From CBDCUW01 sp963734865 (GTDB taxonomy: Bacteria; Planctomycetota; Planctomycetia; Pirellulales; Pirellulaceae), in the NCBI GenBank assembly GCA_963734865.1, contig CAVTIV010000014.1:496001-560000 (forward strand): a stretch of 64,000 nt of DNA. Direction: 5' to 3'. Below are positions 47,841-57,900 of this stretch, piece by piece. The notes below the pieces were generated by a model. The model made no database searches. It was not told where the DNA came from and saw only the letters and a list, made by a program, of their open reading frames with translations. Made by a program: the position numbers and the translations under genes. Numbering within the stretch: position 1 is the first letter of the stretch; each line of letters begins with the position of its first letter.

Positions 47841-50219
47841 ATGATCCACGTGAAATCGCGATTCGTTTACAGCTCGATGTTGATCGTGCTCGCGTCCATA
47901 TTGAGCGGTTCGAGGGCGGAATCTGCCGAAGCGACGAAGAGTGCTGTTCACTTCAATCGTGATGTGAGGCCGATTCTTGCCGAGAATTGTTTTGCCTGTC
48001 ATGGCTTTGACGAGGCGGCACGCGAGGCCGATTTGCGGCTCGACACTCTCGAAGGCGCGATCGGACGAGACGGCGGTGTGTCGGCCATCGTGCCCGGAAA
48101 GCCGGGTGAAAGTGTACTCATCGCCCGCATTATGGCAGACGACGCGAATGAAGTGATGCCGCCTGAGCATTCGGGCAAGCTACTCACGCCCGCCCAGAAG
48201 GAAACGCTCCGGAAGTGGATCGAACAAGGTGCGACGTACGAAATGCATTGGTCGTTCACGCCTCCAAAACGCAATCCGCCTCCGACCGTTCGCGGTGCCT
48301 CGCATCCGATCGATCGATTTATCCAATCCCGTTTGGCGGAACAGGAATTGGCGCCCTCGCCTCGCGCCGACAGCGCGACGTTGATTCGACGGGTCAGCCT
48401 TGATCTGACCGGTTTGCCGCCGACGCCGGAAGAGATCGACTCGTTCGTGGCGGCGGCGACCGAAGATTCACAGGCGGCTTATCGTGACCTCGTGCAGCGT
48501 CTACTCGCGAGTCCACACTACGGCGAACGTTGGGGGCGTTGGTGGCTTGATCAGGCCCGCTATGCAGACAGCAATGGCTACTCCGTCGATGGTCCCCGCC
48601 AGATCTGGAAATACCGGGATTGGGTCGTGGATGCACTCAATAACGACATGCCTTTCGATACTTTCACGATCGAACAGTTGGCTGGTGATCTTCTGCCCGG
48701 TTCAACGGAAAGTCAAAAAATTGCCACGGGCTTTCATCGCAACACACAGATCAACCAGGAAGGTGGTATCGACAAGGAGCAATTTCGTGTCGACAGCGTG
48801 ATTGACCGCGTGGCTACCACTGGAACCGTATGGCTGGGGCTGACAATCGGTTGCGCGCAATGCCACGATCACAAATTCGACCCGATCACACAAGTCGAAT
48901 ACTATCGCATGTTTGCGTTCTTCAATAACCAGGACGAACCAACATTGAAGGTCTATGGTGCTGGCGTCGACGTCGCGGCACTGACGGCACAGTGGGAAGC
49001 CGCGAAGAAGCAACTTGCCGATTACCTGAACGAGCATGCCGACAAGATTGACGCTTGGCAGGCGACTATCAGCGAAGCATCGAAAAACGAACTCTCCGCG
49101 GCCGTGCGGAAGGCTCTCGATATCCAGAAGCAGAGCCGAAGCTTGGAGCAACAGCAAGTATTGTTCGCTGCCATGCCTGATGCCGACGAAAGCGATGCTG
49201 AGGACGAGCGGTTCGAGTCGCTGACTTCGAAATACACGGAATTGGATGCCCTGCTTCACAAACCAGACACCACACTCGTGATGCAAGAGCGTGCCGAGCC
49301 TCGCAAAACGAACGTGTTGGTGAAGGGAGACTTCACGCGGCCGGCGGCAGAAGTGACTCCGGGAACGCCGTCGATTCTGCATCCGTTGGCGCAGGCGACG
49401 GAAACGGCGAACCGGCTGGATTTGGCGGATTGGATTACCAGCCCACAGAATCCGCTCACCGCAAGAGTGATCGTTAACCGCATCTGGCAACAGTATTTTG
49501 GGCGCGGTCTATCGGAGATTGAAAATGACTTTGGGCTGCAAGGTGCGTCGCCTTCTCACCCCGAGCTGTTGGATTGGCTGGCGATTGAATTCATGGAGCG
49601 GGGATGGAGTCTGAAGGAGATGCATCGGTTGATCGTCAGCTCACACACGTATCAGCAAACTTCGGTCAGCCGGCCGGACCTGCAGCAGAAAGATCCTCAA
49701 AATTACCTGCTAGCGCGGCAACTGCGACTACGGTTGGATGCCGAGATCGTGCGTGATGTGGCGCTCACCGCCAGTGGCCTGCTATCGCCCAAACTTGGTG
49801 GACCTCCCGTCTATCCACCCATTCCCGATGGCGTGATGAGCCAGGGCCAGGTGAAGCGATCGTGGGCCACGAGCAAAGGCGAGGATCGGTATCGACGTGG
49901 AATCTACACCTTCAAATTTCGAGCTACACCGCCGCCATCCTTGAATGTGTTTGATGCACCCGAGGGTTACAGCACCTGCACCCGCCGAATCCGTAGCAAC
50001 ACGCCGCTGCAGGCGTTGACATTGATGAATGATCCTGCATTTTTCGAGTTTGCTACAGCGTTAGAACAGATCATCCGGCGCCGTGGCATCGAAACTGCGT
50101 TTCGCCGCTGCACTTCACGCCGACCGACTGCGGACGAACTGTCGATTTTGAACAAACTTGATACGCTTAGTGCGGCCCGTACGCTGCTGAATCTGGACGA
50201 AACGATCACGCGCGAGTGA
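47841..50219 (+). CDS. PSCyt1/DUF1549/DUF1553 planctomycete cytochrome-type protein
   Basis: Exported 792-residue protein of the kind that occurs in dozens of copies per planctomycete genome. Signal peptide in residues 1-29. PSCyt1 heme-type motif CFACH at 50-54 in VRPILAENCFACHG; PSCyt2/DUF1549 from about 155 (PIDRFIQSRLAEQELAPSPRAD, LTGLPPTPEEID, RWWLDQARYADSNGY); a second CxxCH (CAQCHDHKFDPI) near 339; DUF1553/PSD1 from about 530 (WITSPQNPLTARVIVNRIWQQYFGRGL) to 792. The reaction is unknown; the genes pair with DUF1501 proteins and often with sulfatases, suggesting sulfated-polysaccharide work. The next gene, 108 bases on, is that partner. Confidence 0.93.
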   Translation: MIHVKSRFVYSSMLIVLASILSGSRAESAEATKSAVHFNRDVRPILAENCFACHGFDEAAREADLRLDTLEGAIGRDGGVSAIVPGKPGESVLIARIMADDANEVMPPEHSGKLLTPAQKETLRKWIEQGATYEMHWSFTPPKRNPPPTVRGASHPIDRFIQSRLAEQELAPSPRADSATLIRRVSLDLTGLPPTPEEIDSFVAAATEDSQAAYRDLVQRLLASPHYGERWGRWWLDQARYADSNGYSVDGPRQIWKYRDWVVDALNNDMPFDTFTIEQLAGDLLPGSTESQKIATGFHRNTQINQEGGIDKEQFRVDSVIDRVATTGTVWLGLTIGCAQCHDHKFDPITQVEYYRMFAFFNNQDEPTLKVYGAGVDVAALTAQWEAAKKQLADYLNEHADKIDAWQATISEASKNELSAAVRKALDIQKQSRSLEQQQVLFAAMPDADESDAEDERFESLTSKYTELDALLHKPDTTLVMQERAEPRKTNVLVKGDFTRPAAEVTPGTPSILHPLAQATETANRLDLADWITSPQNPLTARVIVNRIWQQYFGRGLSEIENDFGLQGASPSHPELLDWLAIEFMERGWSLKEMHRLIVSSHTYQQTSVSRPDLQQKDPQNYLLARQLRLRLDAEIVRDVALTASGLLSPKLGGPPVYPPIPDGVMSQGQVKRSWATSKGEDRYRRGIYTFKFRATPPPSLNVFDAPEGYSTCTRRIRSNTPLQALTLMNDPAFFEFATALEQIIRRRGIETAFRRCTSRRPTADELSILNKLDTLSAARTLLNLDETITRE

Positions 50220-50327
50220 AGGGGTCGTCGCCTTTTACGCCGCAAAAAGCTCCCATTCTGCTCCACCGAAACCACATTCGCGACGCCCTATTTTGGCGGA
50301 GCGAACGACGACATTGATTTCTACGTC

Positions 50328-51806
50328 ATGATTGGAAAAGAGATGAATCCGAGCCCCCATTCCAGTTCGAAGAACTTCCGCGATGCGAATCGTCGCCATT
50401 TCTTTAGTCGTTGCTCGATGGGTGTTGGCTCCATGGCGCTCGCGTCGCTGATGGCCGATCGCGGACTTGCTGCACCGGCAGCCGAGACAACGAACCCCAT
50501 GCACCCCAAACCGGCTCATTTTCCTCCGCGGGCAAAGAACGTCATCTTCCTGTTCATGGCCGGAGGCCCATCGCAATTGGAGACCTTCGAGTACAAGCCG
50601 AAGCTGACCGAACTCAACGGCGAACCGATCCCGGACAGCTTTGTCAATGGGAAGCGATTCGCGTTCATGGACAGCAGCCATCGCCTAAATTTGCTTGGCA
50701 GCACACGCACGTTCAAGCGTTATGGACACAGTGATGCCTGGGTCAGTGATTTGTTGCCTCATCTCGCCGCGATGGTCGACGACCTGACGATTGTGAAAAC
50801 CTGCAAGACGGATCTATTCAACCACGCCCCGGCGAAATTCTTCATGAATACGGGCAGCGGACAATTCGGTCGGCCGAGCATGGGTGCGTGGGTGACCTAT
50901 GGACTCGGCAGCGAATGCGATGACCTGCCGGGATTCTTGGTGTTGCAGAGCGGCCCGCGTGGACCCCGCGGTGGTGCGGTGCTGTGGGGCAGCGGCGTGC
51001 TGCCGACCACTTACCAAGGTGTGCCACTGCGCAATCAAGGCGATCCCATCCTCAATCTCTCCACGCCAGGGTCAATCAGCCCGACTCAGCAGCGACAACT
51101 TGTCGAAAGCGTTCGTGAACTGAATCTGAAACGTCTTGTCGAAACGGGCGACGAAGAGATTGCGACACGGATCAATGCATACGAGCTGGCTTATCGCATG
51201 CAGAGCTCGGCGCCAGAATTGATGGACACTGCCGGTGAGAGCGCTGAGACGCTCGAACTATACGGCATCAAGGACCCGAACGAATCAAGTTATGCTCGTA
51301 ACTGTCTGCTGGCGCGGCGACTGGTCGAACGTGGAGTTCGATTTGTGCAGCTGTACCACACGAACTGGGATCACCACGGCGGTCCAACCGAGAACCTGCA
51401 AGAGCACCTGCCGAAAATTTGCAAAGAGATTGACCAGGCCTCCGCCGCTCTCGTGCTCGACTTGAAGCGTCGTGGCTTGCTGGAGGACACGATCGTGATT
51501 TGGGGGGGCGAGTTTGGTCGCACACCGATGGGCGAAGTTCGAGCCAACACGGGCCGCAATCATCACATCGACGCGTTCACCATGTGGTTCGCGGGTGGCG
51601 GTTTTAAGCCGGGTCAGGTCTATGGTCAAACCGACGAGTTCGGTTTTGCAGCGATCGAGAATCCCGTTCACGTCCACGACATCCATGCCACGCTGCTCCA
51701 TCTGCTAGGTCTCGACCACCATCGTCTGTCGGTACGTTTTCAAGGCCTCGATTTTCGTCTCACCGGCGTCGACCCGGCGCGCGTCGTCCAGGAACTGCTC
51801 GCTTAG
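50328..51806 (+). CDS. DUF1501 protein, Tat-exported, sulfatase/alkaline-phosphatase fold
   Basis: Partner of the preceding cytochrome-type protein, 492 residues. The twin-arginine signal lies at about residues 22-47 (NRRHFFSRCSMGVGSMAL). The family motifs are visible: NVIFLFMAGGPSQLETFEYKP, the central RGVRFVQLYHTNWDHHG, and the late WGGEFGRTPMGE and TGRNHH, which mark the metal region of the alkaline-phosphatase-like fold. The start ATG at 50328 gives a suitable leader; an ATG at 50343 is an alternative. Enzymatic activity is not established for the family. Confidence 0.92.
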   Translation: MIGKEMNPSPHSSSKNFRDANRRHFFSRCSMGVGSMALASLMADRGLAAPAAETTNPMHPKPAHFPPRAKNVIFLFMAGGPSQLETFEYKPKLTELNGEPIPDSFVNGKRFAFMDSSHRLNLLGSTRTFKRYGHSDAWVSDLLPHLAAMVDDLTIVKTCKTDLFNHAPAKFFMNTGSGQFGRPSMGAWVTYGLGSECDDLPGFLVLQSGPRGPRGGAVLWGSGVLPTTYQGVPLRNQGDPILNLSTPGSISPTQQRQLVESVRELNLKRLVETGDEEIATRINAYELAYRMQSSAPELMDTAGESAETLELYGIKDPNESSYARNCLLARRLVERGVRFVQLYHTNWDHHGGPTENLQEHLPKICKEIDQASAALVLDLKRRGLLEDTIVIWGGEFGRTPMGEVRANTGRNHHIDAFTMWFAGGGFKPGQVYGQTDEFGFAAIENPVHVHDIHATLLHLLGLDHHRLSVRFQGLDFRLTGVDPARVVQELLA

Positions 51807-52138
51807 CCTGGACAACCACCATCAAAATGCAGCTCGTCGCCAGGCGAGCGAGGAGATTTCCGCGGATCGCGGGAGACCCGAGCAATCACGCGGTGGATCA
51901 CAATGAGTACAGCGTGTGTCGTCCGAATGACCACTGTGGTGAATGGGTGACGAATCTGAAATGATCGTGTTTTACGGAGTTTCACGGTGTTTCGTCGATT
52001 CGCTCTGCATTTGGTCTGCCAGATGCATCCAGATAGCAGGACCGGCGCCAGGTTTCGTCCAGCATTGAAATGTCGAAGTCCGGAGCCGTTTGAGGCGTTT
52101 CCAACGCTTCCTCAAAACCCACCACGGAGAGAACAAAA
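51807..52138. other. Non-coding gap, 332 bases
   Basis: No credible gene. It holds the upstream region of the Tyr/Gly-repeat protein gene. GGAGAG stands 8-13 bases before that start. I see no terminator stem with a T run. Confidence 0.5.
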
Positions 52139-52561
52139 ATGGTTCGACGAATCACATTCCTTTGCGTCCCTATGATCGCGTTTGCCTTGATCGCAATCGC
52201 CGACGCCCCAAAAGCCGACGCACAAGGGTTTTCCCTTCAGATCGGTCGCTTCGGGATCAGCAGTTACGGGCAGTATGGTTATGGCCAGAGCGGTTATGGT
52301 TATGGCCAGAGTGGTTATGGTTGCGGCCAGAGTGGTTATGGCCAGTATGGTTATGGCCAGATCAATCGAGGCTACGGGGTTCCGGCGTACAACTTCCAGC
52401 AGCCGGGTTATCGCTCGTACTACGGTGGTGGCTTCAACCGCCATTCGCATGGATCTCATTTGGATTACCATCCGACCCAGGTGATTCCTCACAATGGGCA
52501 CCTGGACGTGGTTCGTGGACATTATGACGTGCACCAAAACCAACACCACAATCATCATTAG
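52139..52561 (+). CDS. Secreted Tyr/Gly-repeat protein with His-rich tail
   Basis: A 140-residue exported protein. Signal peptide in residues 1-29 (ITFLCVPMIAFALIAIADA..ADAQ). Residues about 42-76 are made of YGQ(S/Y)GYG units, encoded by near-identical repeats at 52270-52360, in the manner of adhesive or self-assembling YG-rich proteins. The C-terminal 35 residues are full of His (HSHGSHLDYH, HGHYDVHQNQHHNHH). GGAGAG precedes the ATG. It is the first gene of the metal locus; a role as metal-binding envelope material is an inference from composition. Not assignable to a known family. Confidence 0.7.
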   Translation: MVRRITFLCVPMIAFALIAIADAPKADAQGFSLQIGRFGISSYGQYGYGQSGYGYGQSGYGCGQSGYGQYGYGQINRGYGVPAYNFQQPGYRSYYGGGFNRHSHGSHLDYHPTQVIPHNGHLDVVRGHYDVHQNQHHNHH

Positions 52562-52664
52562 TGATTCGTGGCAGCGAGATGGCAGCCGGAGGGTTGAACG
52601 ATGGACAACTTGAATGAAGAAAACTTTCGTTGACGCATCTTTCCGGCTGTCCAAGGTTGAGTCG

Positions 52665-53192
52665 ATGTCCGATCATTACAACGTAGGTTTCGTATTGAGG
52701 TTGTTTGTGCTGAATGCATGCAAAATCATGACCGCTGCGGCGTTGTTGCTGCACTCGATTTTCGGGTGTGGGCTGCATCACGCTAGCGCTTGTGGCATGC
52801 ACGAACATGGTCCGCACGAATCTGCCTGTGCGGCCGAGCATCACGACAGTTGCCCGGATGGCGAGCAAGATCATGATGAAGGCGAGCATGGACATGCTGC
52901 CGGGCTGGTAGCGCACCATGTGCCCCAGATCGCTCCGGCATGTCACTGTGAACATGTGCCCTGTGAAGGGAACCACGGCAGCTGCCATTCGGAAGTGGAA
53001 TGCAGTTTTGTCCCACCATCGGCCCCGGAGTTCTCGCTCGACAGTGGGCTGGTCGTTTTCGTTGTCTTCAGGGATGCTCACGTACCGTCCCTCGACGACT
53101 CTGGAACGTGGGACAATTCCAGTCGACGTGTCTCCGCCGGTTGCTGCAGTTCGCCTGCACGCTGCGCACTTCTTTGCACTTGGCAGATTTGA
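52665..53192 (+). CDS. Cys/His-rich membrane protein of the metal efflux locus
   Basis: A 175-residue product from the ATG at 52665 (AAGG ahead; an in-frame ATG at 52614 adds 17). One hydrophobic helix (MTAAALLLHSIFGCGLHH, about 22-38) is followed by a very Cys/His-rich stretch (CGMHEHGPHESACAAEHHDSCPDGEQDHDEGEHGHAAG, then CHCEHVPCEGNHGSCHSE), about 20 Cys and His in 75 residues, a likely metal trap. The last 50 residues (after VVFVVF) look odd and may contain local frame errors around 53070-53160, since the neighbouring frame continues with a different plausible tail. It lies upstream of the RND adaptor in the same direction. No known family named. Confidence 0.65.
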   Translation: MSDHYNVGFVLRLFVLNACKIMTAAALLLHSIFGCGLHHASACGMHEHGPHESACAAEHHDSCPDGEQDHDEGEHGHAAGLVAHHVPQIAPACHCEHVPCEGNHGSCHSEVECSFVPPSAPEFSLDSGLVVFVVFRDAHVPSLDDSGTWDNSSRRVSAGCCSSPARCALLCTWQI

Positions 53193-53325
53193 ACCTCGGG
53201 CACTTCAAGTGCCACGAAGTTCGTACTTTCTATTTTCGTTTCGGATCTGCGGTGCCGGCTGCGCTCATGCTGAGAGTTGCAACGGGTATTGGCTGCCGCG
53301 AGACCACTGCCAAGGAAATGTTTCG

Positions 53326-54907
53326 ATGTCCGAGCCGTCTAAACGGCATGCGCCAATTCGCGCAGTTGCCTTCTCGATTGCTGTCGTCCTGACGTTGGTT
53401 TGCATTGCCACGTTCATTCTGCCTGACGTTTCCGTCAAGTTCGGCTGGGCGGGAGTGGCCGCACCCACACTGGCGCAAAGCGATCATTCCGGACACGATC
53501 ACGATGCGCATCAAGATCACGATCATTCCGGACACGATCACGATGCGCATCAAGATCACGACCATTCCGGACACGATCATGGTGCGCATCAAGATCACGA
53601 CCATCTGGGGCATTCCGAAGCGAACTCGGTTGAACTGAGTCAACAGGCTCGAACCAACATCAAGCTTCGCACGCAGCCGGTTTCGGTGGCTGCGTACACG
53701 CAGTACATCGAAGTGCCGGGAGTCATTACGAACTGGCCTGGGCGAACGCACGTGGCAGTGAATTCACCGCTGACTGGTGTTTTGCAGTCGATCCTGGTCT
53801 CGCGAGGCGAACTGGTGACGAGCGGAACACCGCTATTTATGTTGCGGCTGACCCATCAAGACCTGGTCGACACACAGGAAATGTTTCTCAGAAAGCTTGG
53901 TGAGTTGGATGTTGAGCAACGCGAGATCGATCGACTTTCATCGCTTGTCAATTCGGGCGCAATTGCTGGAAAGACGTTGCTTACTCGAAAGTACGAGCGT
54001 GACAAATTGCTGGCCGGCGTCCGTGTGGCTCGCCAATCGATGTTGTTGCATGGCCTGAGCGAGGAACAGATTGCCAGGATCGAGCGCACCCGGGAATTGA
54101 TTCGCGAGGTCACGGTCTGTGCCCCGACGCTACACAAAGATCGCTCACTGCACCATGATTCTCTCGGCACAGCATACGGCGCAGCTCGCGGATACCCCGG
54201 GCGATCGATTGGCATCGTTGACTCGGTCGCCGATGCCGGACGCGCATCCGGAGCACATTGACGCTGAGTTTTTGATTACCGAGTTGAAGGCGCGTCGTGG
54301 TCAATCGGTCGCGGCGGGAGATGAACTCGTGCAACTTTCCGACTTCAGTCAGATTCTGATCGAAGGACACGCATTTCAGCGAGACGGCAAGGTATTGCGA
54401 CAAGTGGCCGATACCGGTGCGGATGTGCAGGCAGTGATTGAATCCTCTGGCGACGGTCCCGATTTGGTCGACGGACTGAGGGTCATCTCGATTGGTAGCG
54501 AAGTTGGTCTTCAATCGCGTGCGCTTCCCTTTTATGTCTCACTGGCGAACAAAATCGAACGATCCGAGCAGCGGGGCGAAAAACGTTACCTGAGCTGGCT
54601 ATACAAGCCGGGACAGCGGCTGACGGTGCGCCTGCCAGTGCTGAGAATCGAGAATGCGATTGTGGTTCCGGAAGACGCGGTCGCGGAGGAAGGTTCCGAG
54701 CGATACCTTTTCGTTGACAACGGCGACCATTTTGATCGAGTGCCGGTGGAAGTGATCGCCCGAGACTCGGTCAATGTCGCGATCGCGAATGACGGCCAGG
54801 TTTTGCCGAGCCAATTCATCGCCGTTAACGGCGCTCATCAATTGCAAATGGCGATGAAGAACAAATCGGGTGGATCGATCGATCCGCACGCCGGACACAA
54901 CCATTGA
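53326..54907 (+). CDS. Periplasmic adaptor (membrane fusion protein) of an HME-RND metal efflux system (one frameshift)
   Basis: Bridges the inner-membrane RND pump to the outer-membrane channel. ATG at 53326 with AAGGA 10-14 bases before. An N-terminal anchor helix (AVAFSIAVVLTLVCIATFILP) precedes a three-copy, 13-residue His/Asp-rich repeat (DHSGHDHDAHQDH, see repeat entry) and then the fusion-protein domains: barrel-sandwich (VTSGTPLFMLRLTHQDLV), helical hairpin (REIDRLSSLVNSGAIAG), and the later KARRGQSVAAGDELVQLSDFSQILIEG. The frame shifts by one base near 54165-54185. The C-terminus ends DPHAGHNH. The His repeats may load metal. Cu, Zn, Ni or Co cannot be separated. Confidence 0.88.
53482..53598 (+). 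repeat. 39-bp tandem repeat, three copies, in the adaptor gene
   Basis: Units 53482-53520, 53521-53559 and 53560-53598 are nearly identical (GATCATTCCGGACACGATCA...CAAGATCAC) and encode the His/Asp-rich 13-mer DHSGHDHDAHQDH three times. Copy number can change without losing the frame, which would tune metal-binding capacity. This is an intragenic coding repeat, not a CRISPR array. Confidence 0.9.
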
Positions 54908-54985
54908 TCGTTGGGTGCTGCATTTCCCGCCGCCGGTCAGACAACCTTTCCTCTTCGGTCACGGAATCGATTCCGTTCTACGACG

Positions 54986-57900
54986 ATGCTTGACAAAATC
55001 ATTTCATTTTCGCTTCACAACCGGCTGCTCGTCCTGGCAGTTGCCGTGATCATGTTTTGTGTCGGTGCGTGGCAGACGACGCGATTGCCAATCGACGTGT
55101 TCCCCGACTTGAATCGGCCGCGTGTGGTGGTGATCACCGAAGCCCCGGGGATGGCTCCGGAAGAAGTCGAAGCGTTGATCACATTTCCGCTGGAAACGGC
55201 ATTCAACGGTGCCAGCGGCGTGCTGGCGGTTCGCAGCAGTAGCGGCATTGGGATTTCGGTGATCTATGTTGAATTCGACTGGAACACCGACATCTACAAC
55301 GACCGTCAAGTGGTCAATGAACGATTGCAACTCGCGTCCGAACAACTACCGGTCGGAGTCAAGCCGACACTCGCGCCGATCTCGTCGATCATGGGCCAGA
55401 TTCTGATGTATGGGATGTGGAGCGAGGGCAAGAAGACGCCCGCGATGGAAGTGCGCACGTTGGCTGACTGGGTCGTGAGACAGCGTTTGCTCACGATCCC
55501 GGGTGTGTCACAAGTGTTCACGATGGGTGGCGGCCGGATGCAATATCAAGTTCTGGTCGATCCCGATTTACTGCGGACATTCGGGCTGGCGATGGACGAC
55601 GTGCATCGCGCGGTATCTCGATCCAACTTGAACGCAACGGGCGGCTACCTCGACGATCGAGGCGCGAACGAGTTGCTGGTACGTGGGCTGGGGCGCGTCA
55701 ATAGCCTGGATGATCTTCGGCAAGTGGTTCTCGCGATGCGTGACGAGCGGTCGATCACGCTTTCGGATGTGGCTAGGATCGTGGAAGCACCGCAGGTGAA
55801 ACGTGGCGACGCATCGGCCTACGTGCGAACCGCTGAGGGTCGCATCGAAGGCGGACCTGCTGTCGTGCTGACCATCAACAAACAGCCCGGCAGCGACACT
55901 CGGGCGGTTGACGAAGCGATTGAGACGGCTCTCGAAGAATTGAAAGTCTCGTTGCCTGACGACATTCGCATCGCGAACGTCTATTCACAGCGTTCGTTTA
56001 TCGATCGAGCGATCGAAAATGTGATCGAAGCACTGTGCGACGGCGGCGTGTTGGTGTTGGTGATTCTGTTTCTGTTCCTGCTGAACTTTCGCACTACGTT
56101 TATCACTTTGACGGCAATTCCGCTTTCGATCATCGCGACCTCGTGTGTGTTTGCCGCATTCGGTTTGTCGATCAACACAATGACCCTTGGCGGAATCGCC
56201 GTGGCGATTGGCGAGTTGGTCGATGATGCCATCGTCGATGTCGAGAATATCTTTCGCAGACTCCGAGAGAATCGTCAGTCTGGCAATCCACGTCCCACGT
56301 TGAAGGTGGTCCTAGATGCCAGCACCGAAGTTCGCAGCTCGATCGTGTTTGGGACAGCGATCGTTGTTTTGGTGTTCCTTCCACTCTTCGCCCTTGAGGG
56401 AATGGAAGGAAAGTTGTTTGTCCCACTGGCGATGGGTTATGTCGTTTCACTGATTGCATCGCTCGCCGTTTCGTTGACGGTTACCCCGGCACTCGCTTCC
56501 CTGTTGTTGGCCGGTAAACGAGTTTGGCAAATTGTGTTGCCCTTCCTGGCGTTTGGGATCTCGGCGTTGCTGGTGTACTGGGTCCTGCCGCGAGCCATTC
56601 ACATTTTGCACCTGCCGTTCGGTTTGCCCGGGAATCCGTTGTGGTGGGCAATCGGGGTGACGCCTTTGATTTGGATGATCGTCCAGGCTGTGGAACTTTG
56701 GCTGGGTGGCGAAGAAGCGGAAGAAGGTCGATTGCTGGAAGGTCTGAAGGGGGTCGCCGGCCTGGTTATCCAAGGGAGCATCCGGTTCGCTGTACCGGTG
56801 CTGGGTATTGCCGCACTGCTGGTCGTGCTGGCCGGAATTGGATTGTCGTCATTGGAGCGTGACTTTTTACCTCCCTTCAACGAGGGATCCGTGCAAGTGA
56901 ATGCACTTCTGATCCCCGGCACGTCGTTGGCAATGAGCAATCAGATTGGTGAATCGGTCGAACGCCGATTGTTACAAATCGAGAATGTCAAGACGATCGT
57001 CCGCCGCACAGGTCGAGCAGAACTTGATGAACATGCCGAGGGGGTGAACGTCAGTGAAATGGTCTTGGAAATTGCGGACGGTGCCGACCGTGAAACGACG
57101 ATCAACGAAATCCGCTCGGCGATGGAAGAATTTCCCGGTGTGGTCTCCAGCACCGAACAGCCGTTGGCCCACCTGATTAGCCACATGATCTCTGGCGTCA
57201 AAGCCCAGATTGGCATCAAACTGTACGGCGATGATTTGGATTTGCTACGTCAAAAGGCGGATGAGATGCGCCAACGCATAGCCGGAATCGAGGGACTTGC
57301 CGATGTGCTCGTTGAACAACAGGCGAACATTCCTCAGTTGCGAATCGAGTTGGATCGTGAGGCATTGGTGCGTTATGGGCTGCAACCTGCGGATGTGATG
57401 GAGATGGTCGAGACCGCGATGAACGGTCAGGTGGTTAGTCAGGTGCTGCTCGGTCAGCGAACATTCGACCTGGTCGTTCGATTGGATGAACAGTACCGAG
57501 AGGATGAACAGAAACTTCGGCGGTTAGCGGTCACACTGCCAGATGGCGGCATCATCCCACTGGACGCGGTCGCTCAGATTTACGAGAGCGGCGGGCCCAA
57601 TACAATCAAACGAGAACAGGTCCGGCGCCGGATTGTACTGCAGGCGAATGTGTCCGGTCGGGGTGTCGTGGATATCGTGGGCGACATCAAGGAGCGGTTG
57701 GCCGAGATGGAGCTGCCGCCGGGATATTTCCTGGAATACGGCGGACAGTTCGAGAGCCAAAAGTCGGCAACACGGCGACTGGCGATTTTGTCGCTGGTCG
57801 CGCTAACTGGCATGTTTCTGGTGCTCTACACGCTATTTGGCAATGTCAATTTCGCGATCCAAGTCTTGGTCGCACTGCCAACGGCATTTATCGGAGCCGT

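Noticed and set aside
52918..53325. In-frame extension upstream of the RND adaptor
   Set aside because: It overlaps the Cys/His-rich protein gene in another frame. The signal anchor begins at the ATG 53326, which has its own ribosome site.
53482..53598. Regular 39-bp repeats as a CRISPR array
   Set aside because: The units are directly adjacent without spacers and in frame within a protein gene.
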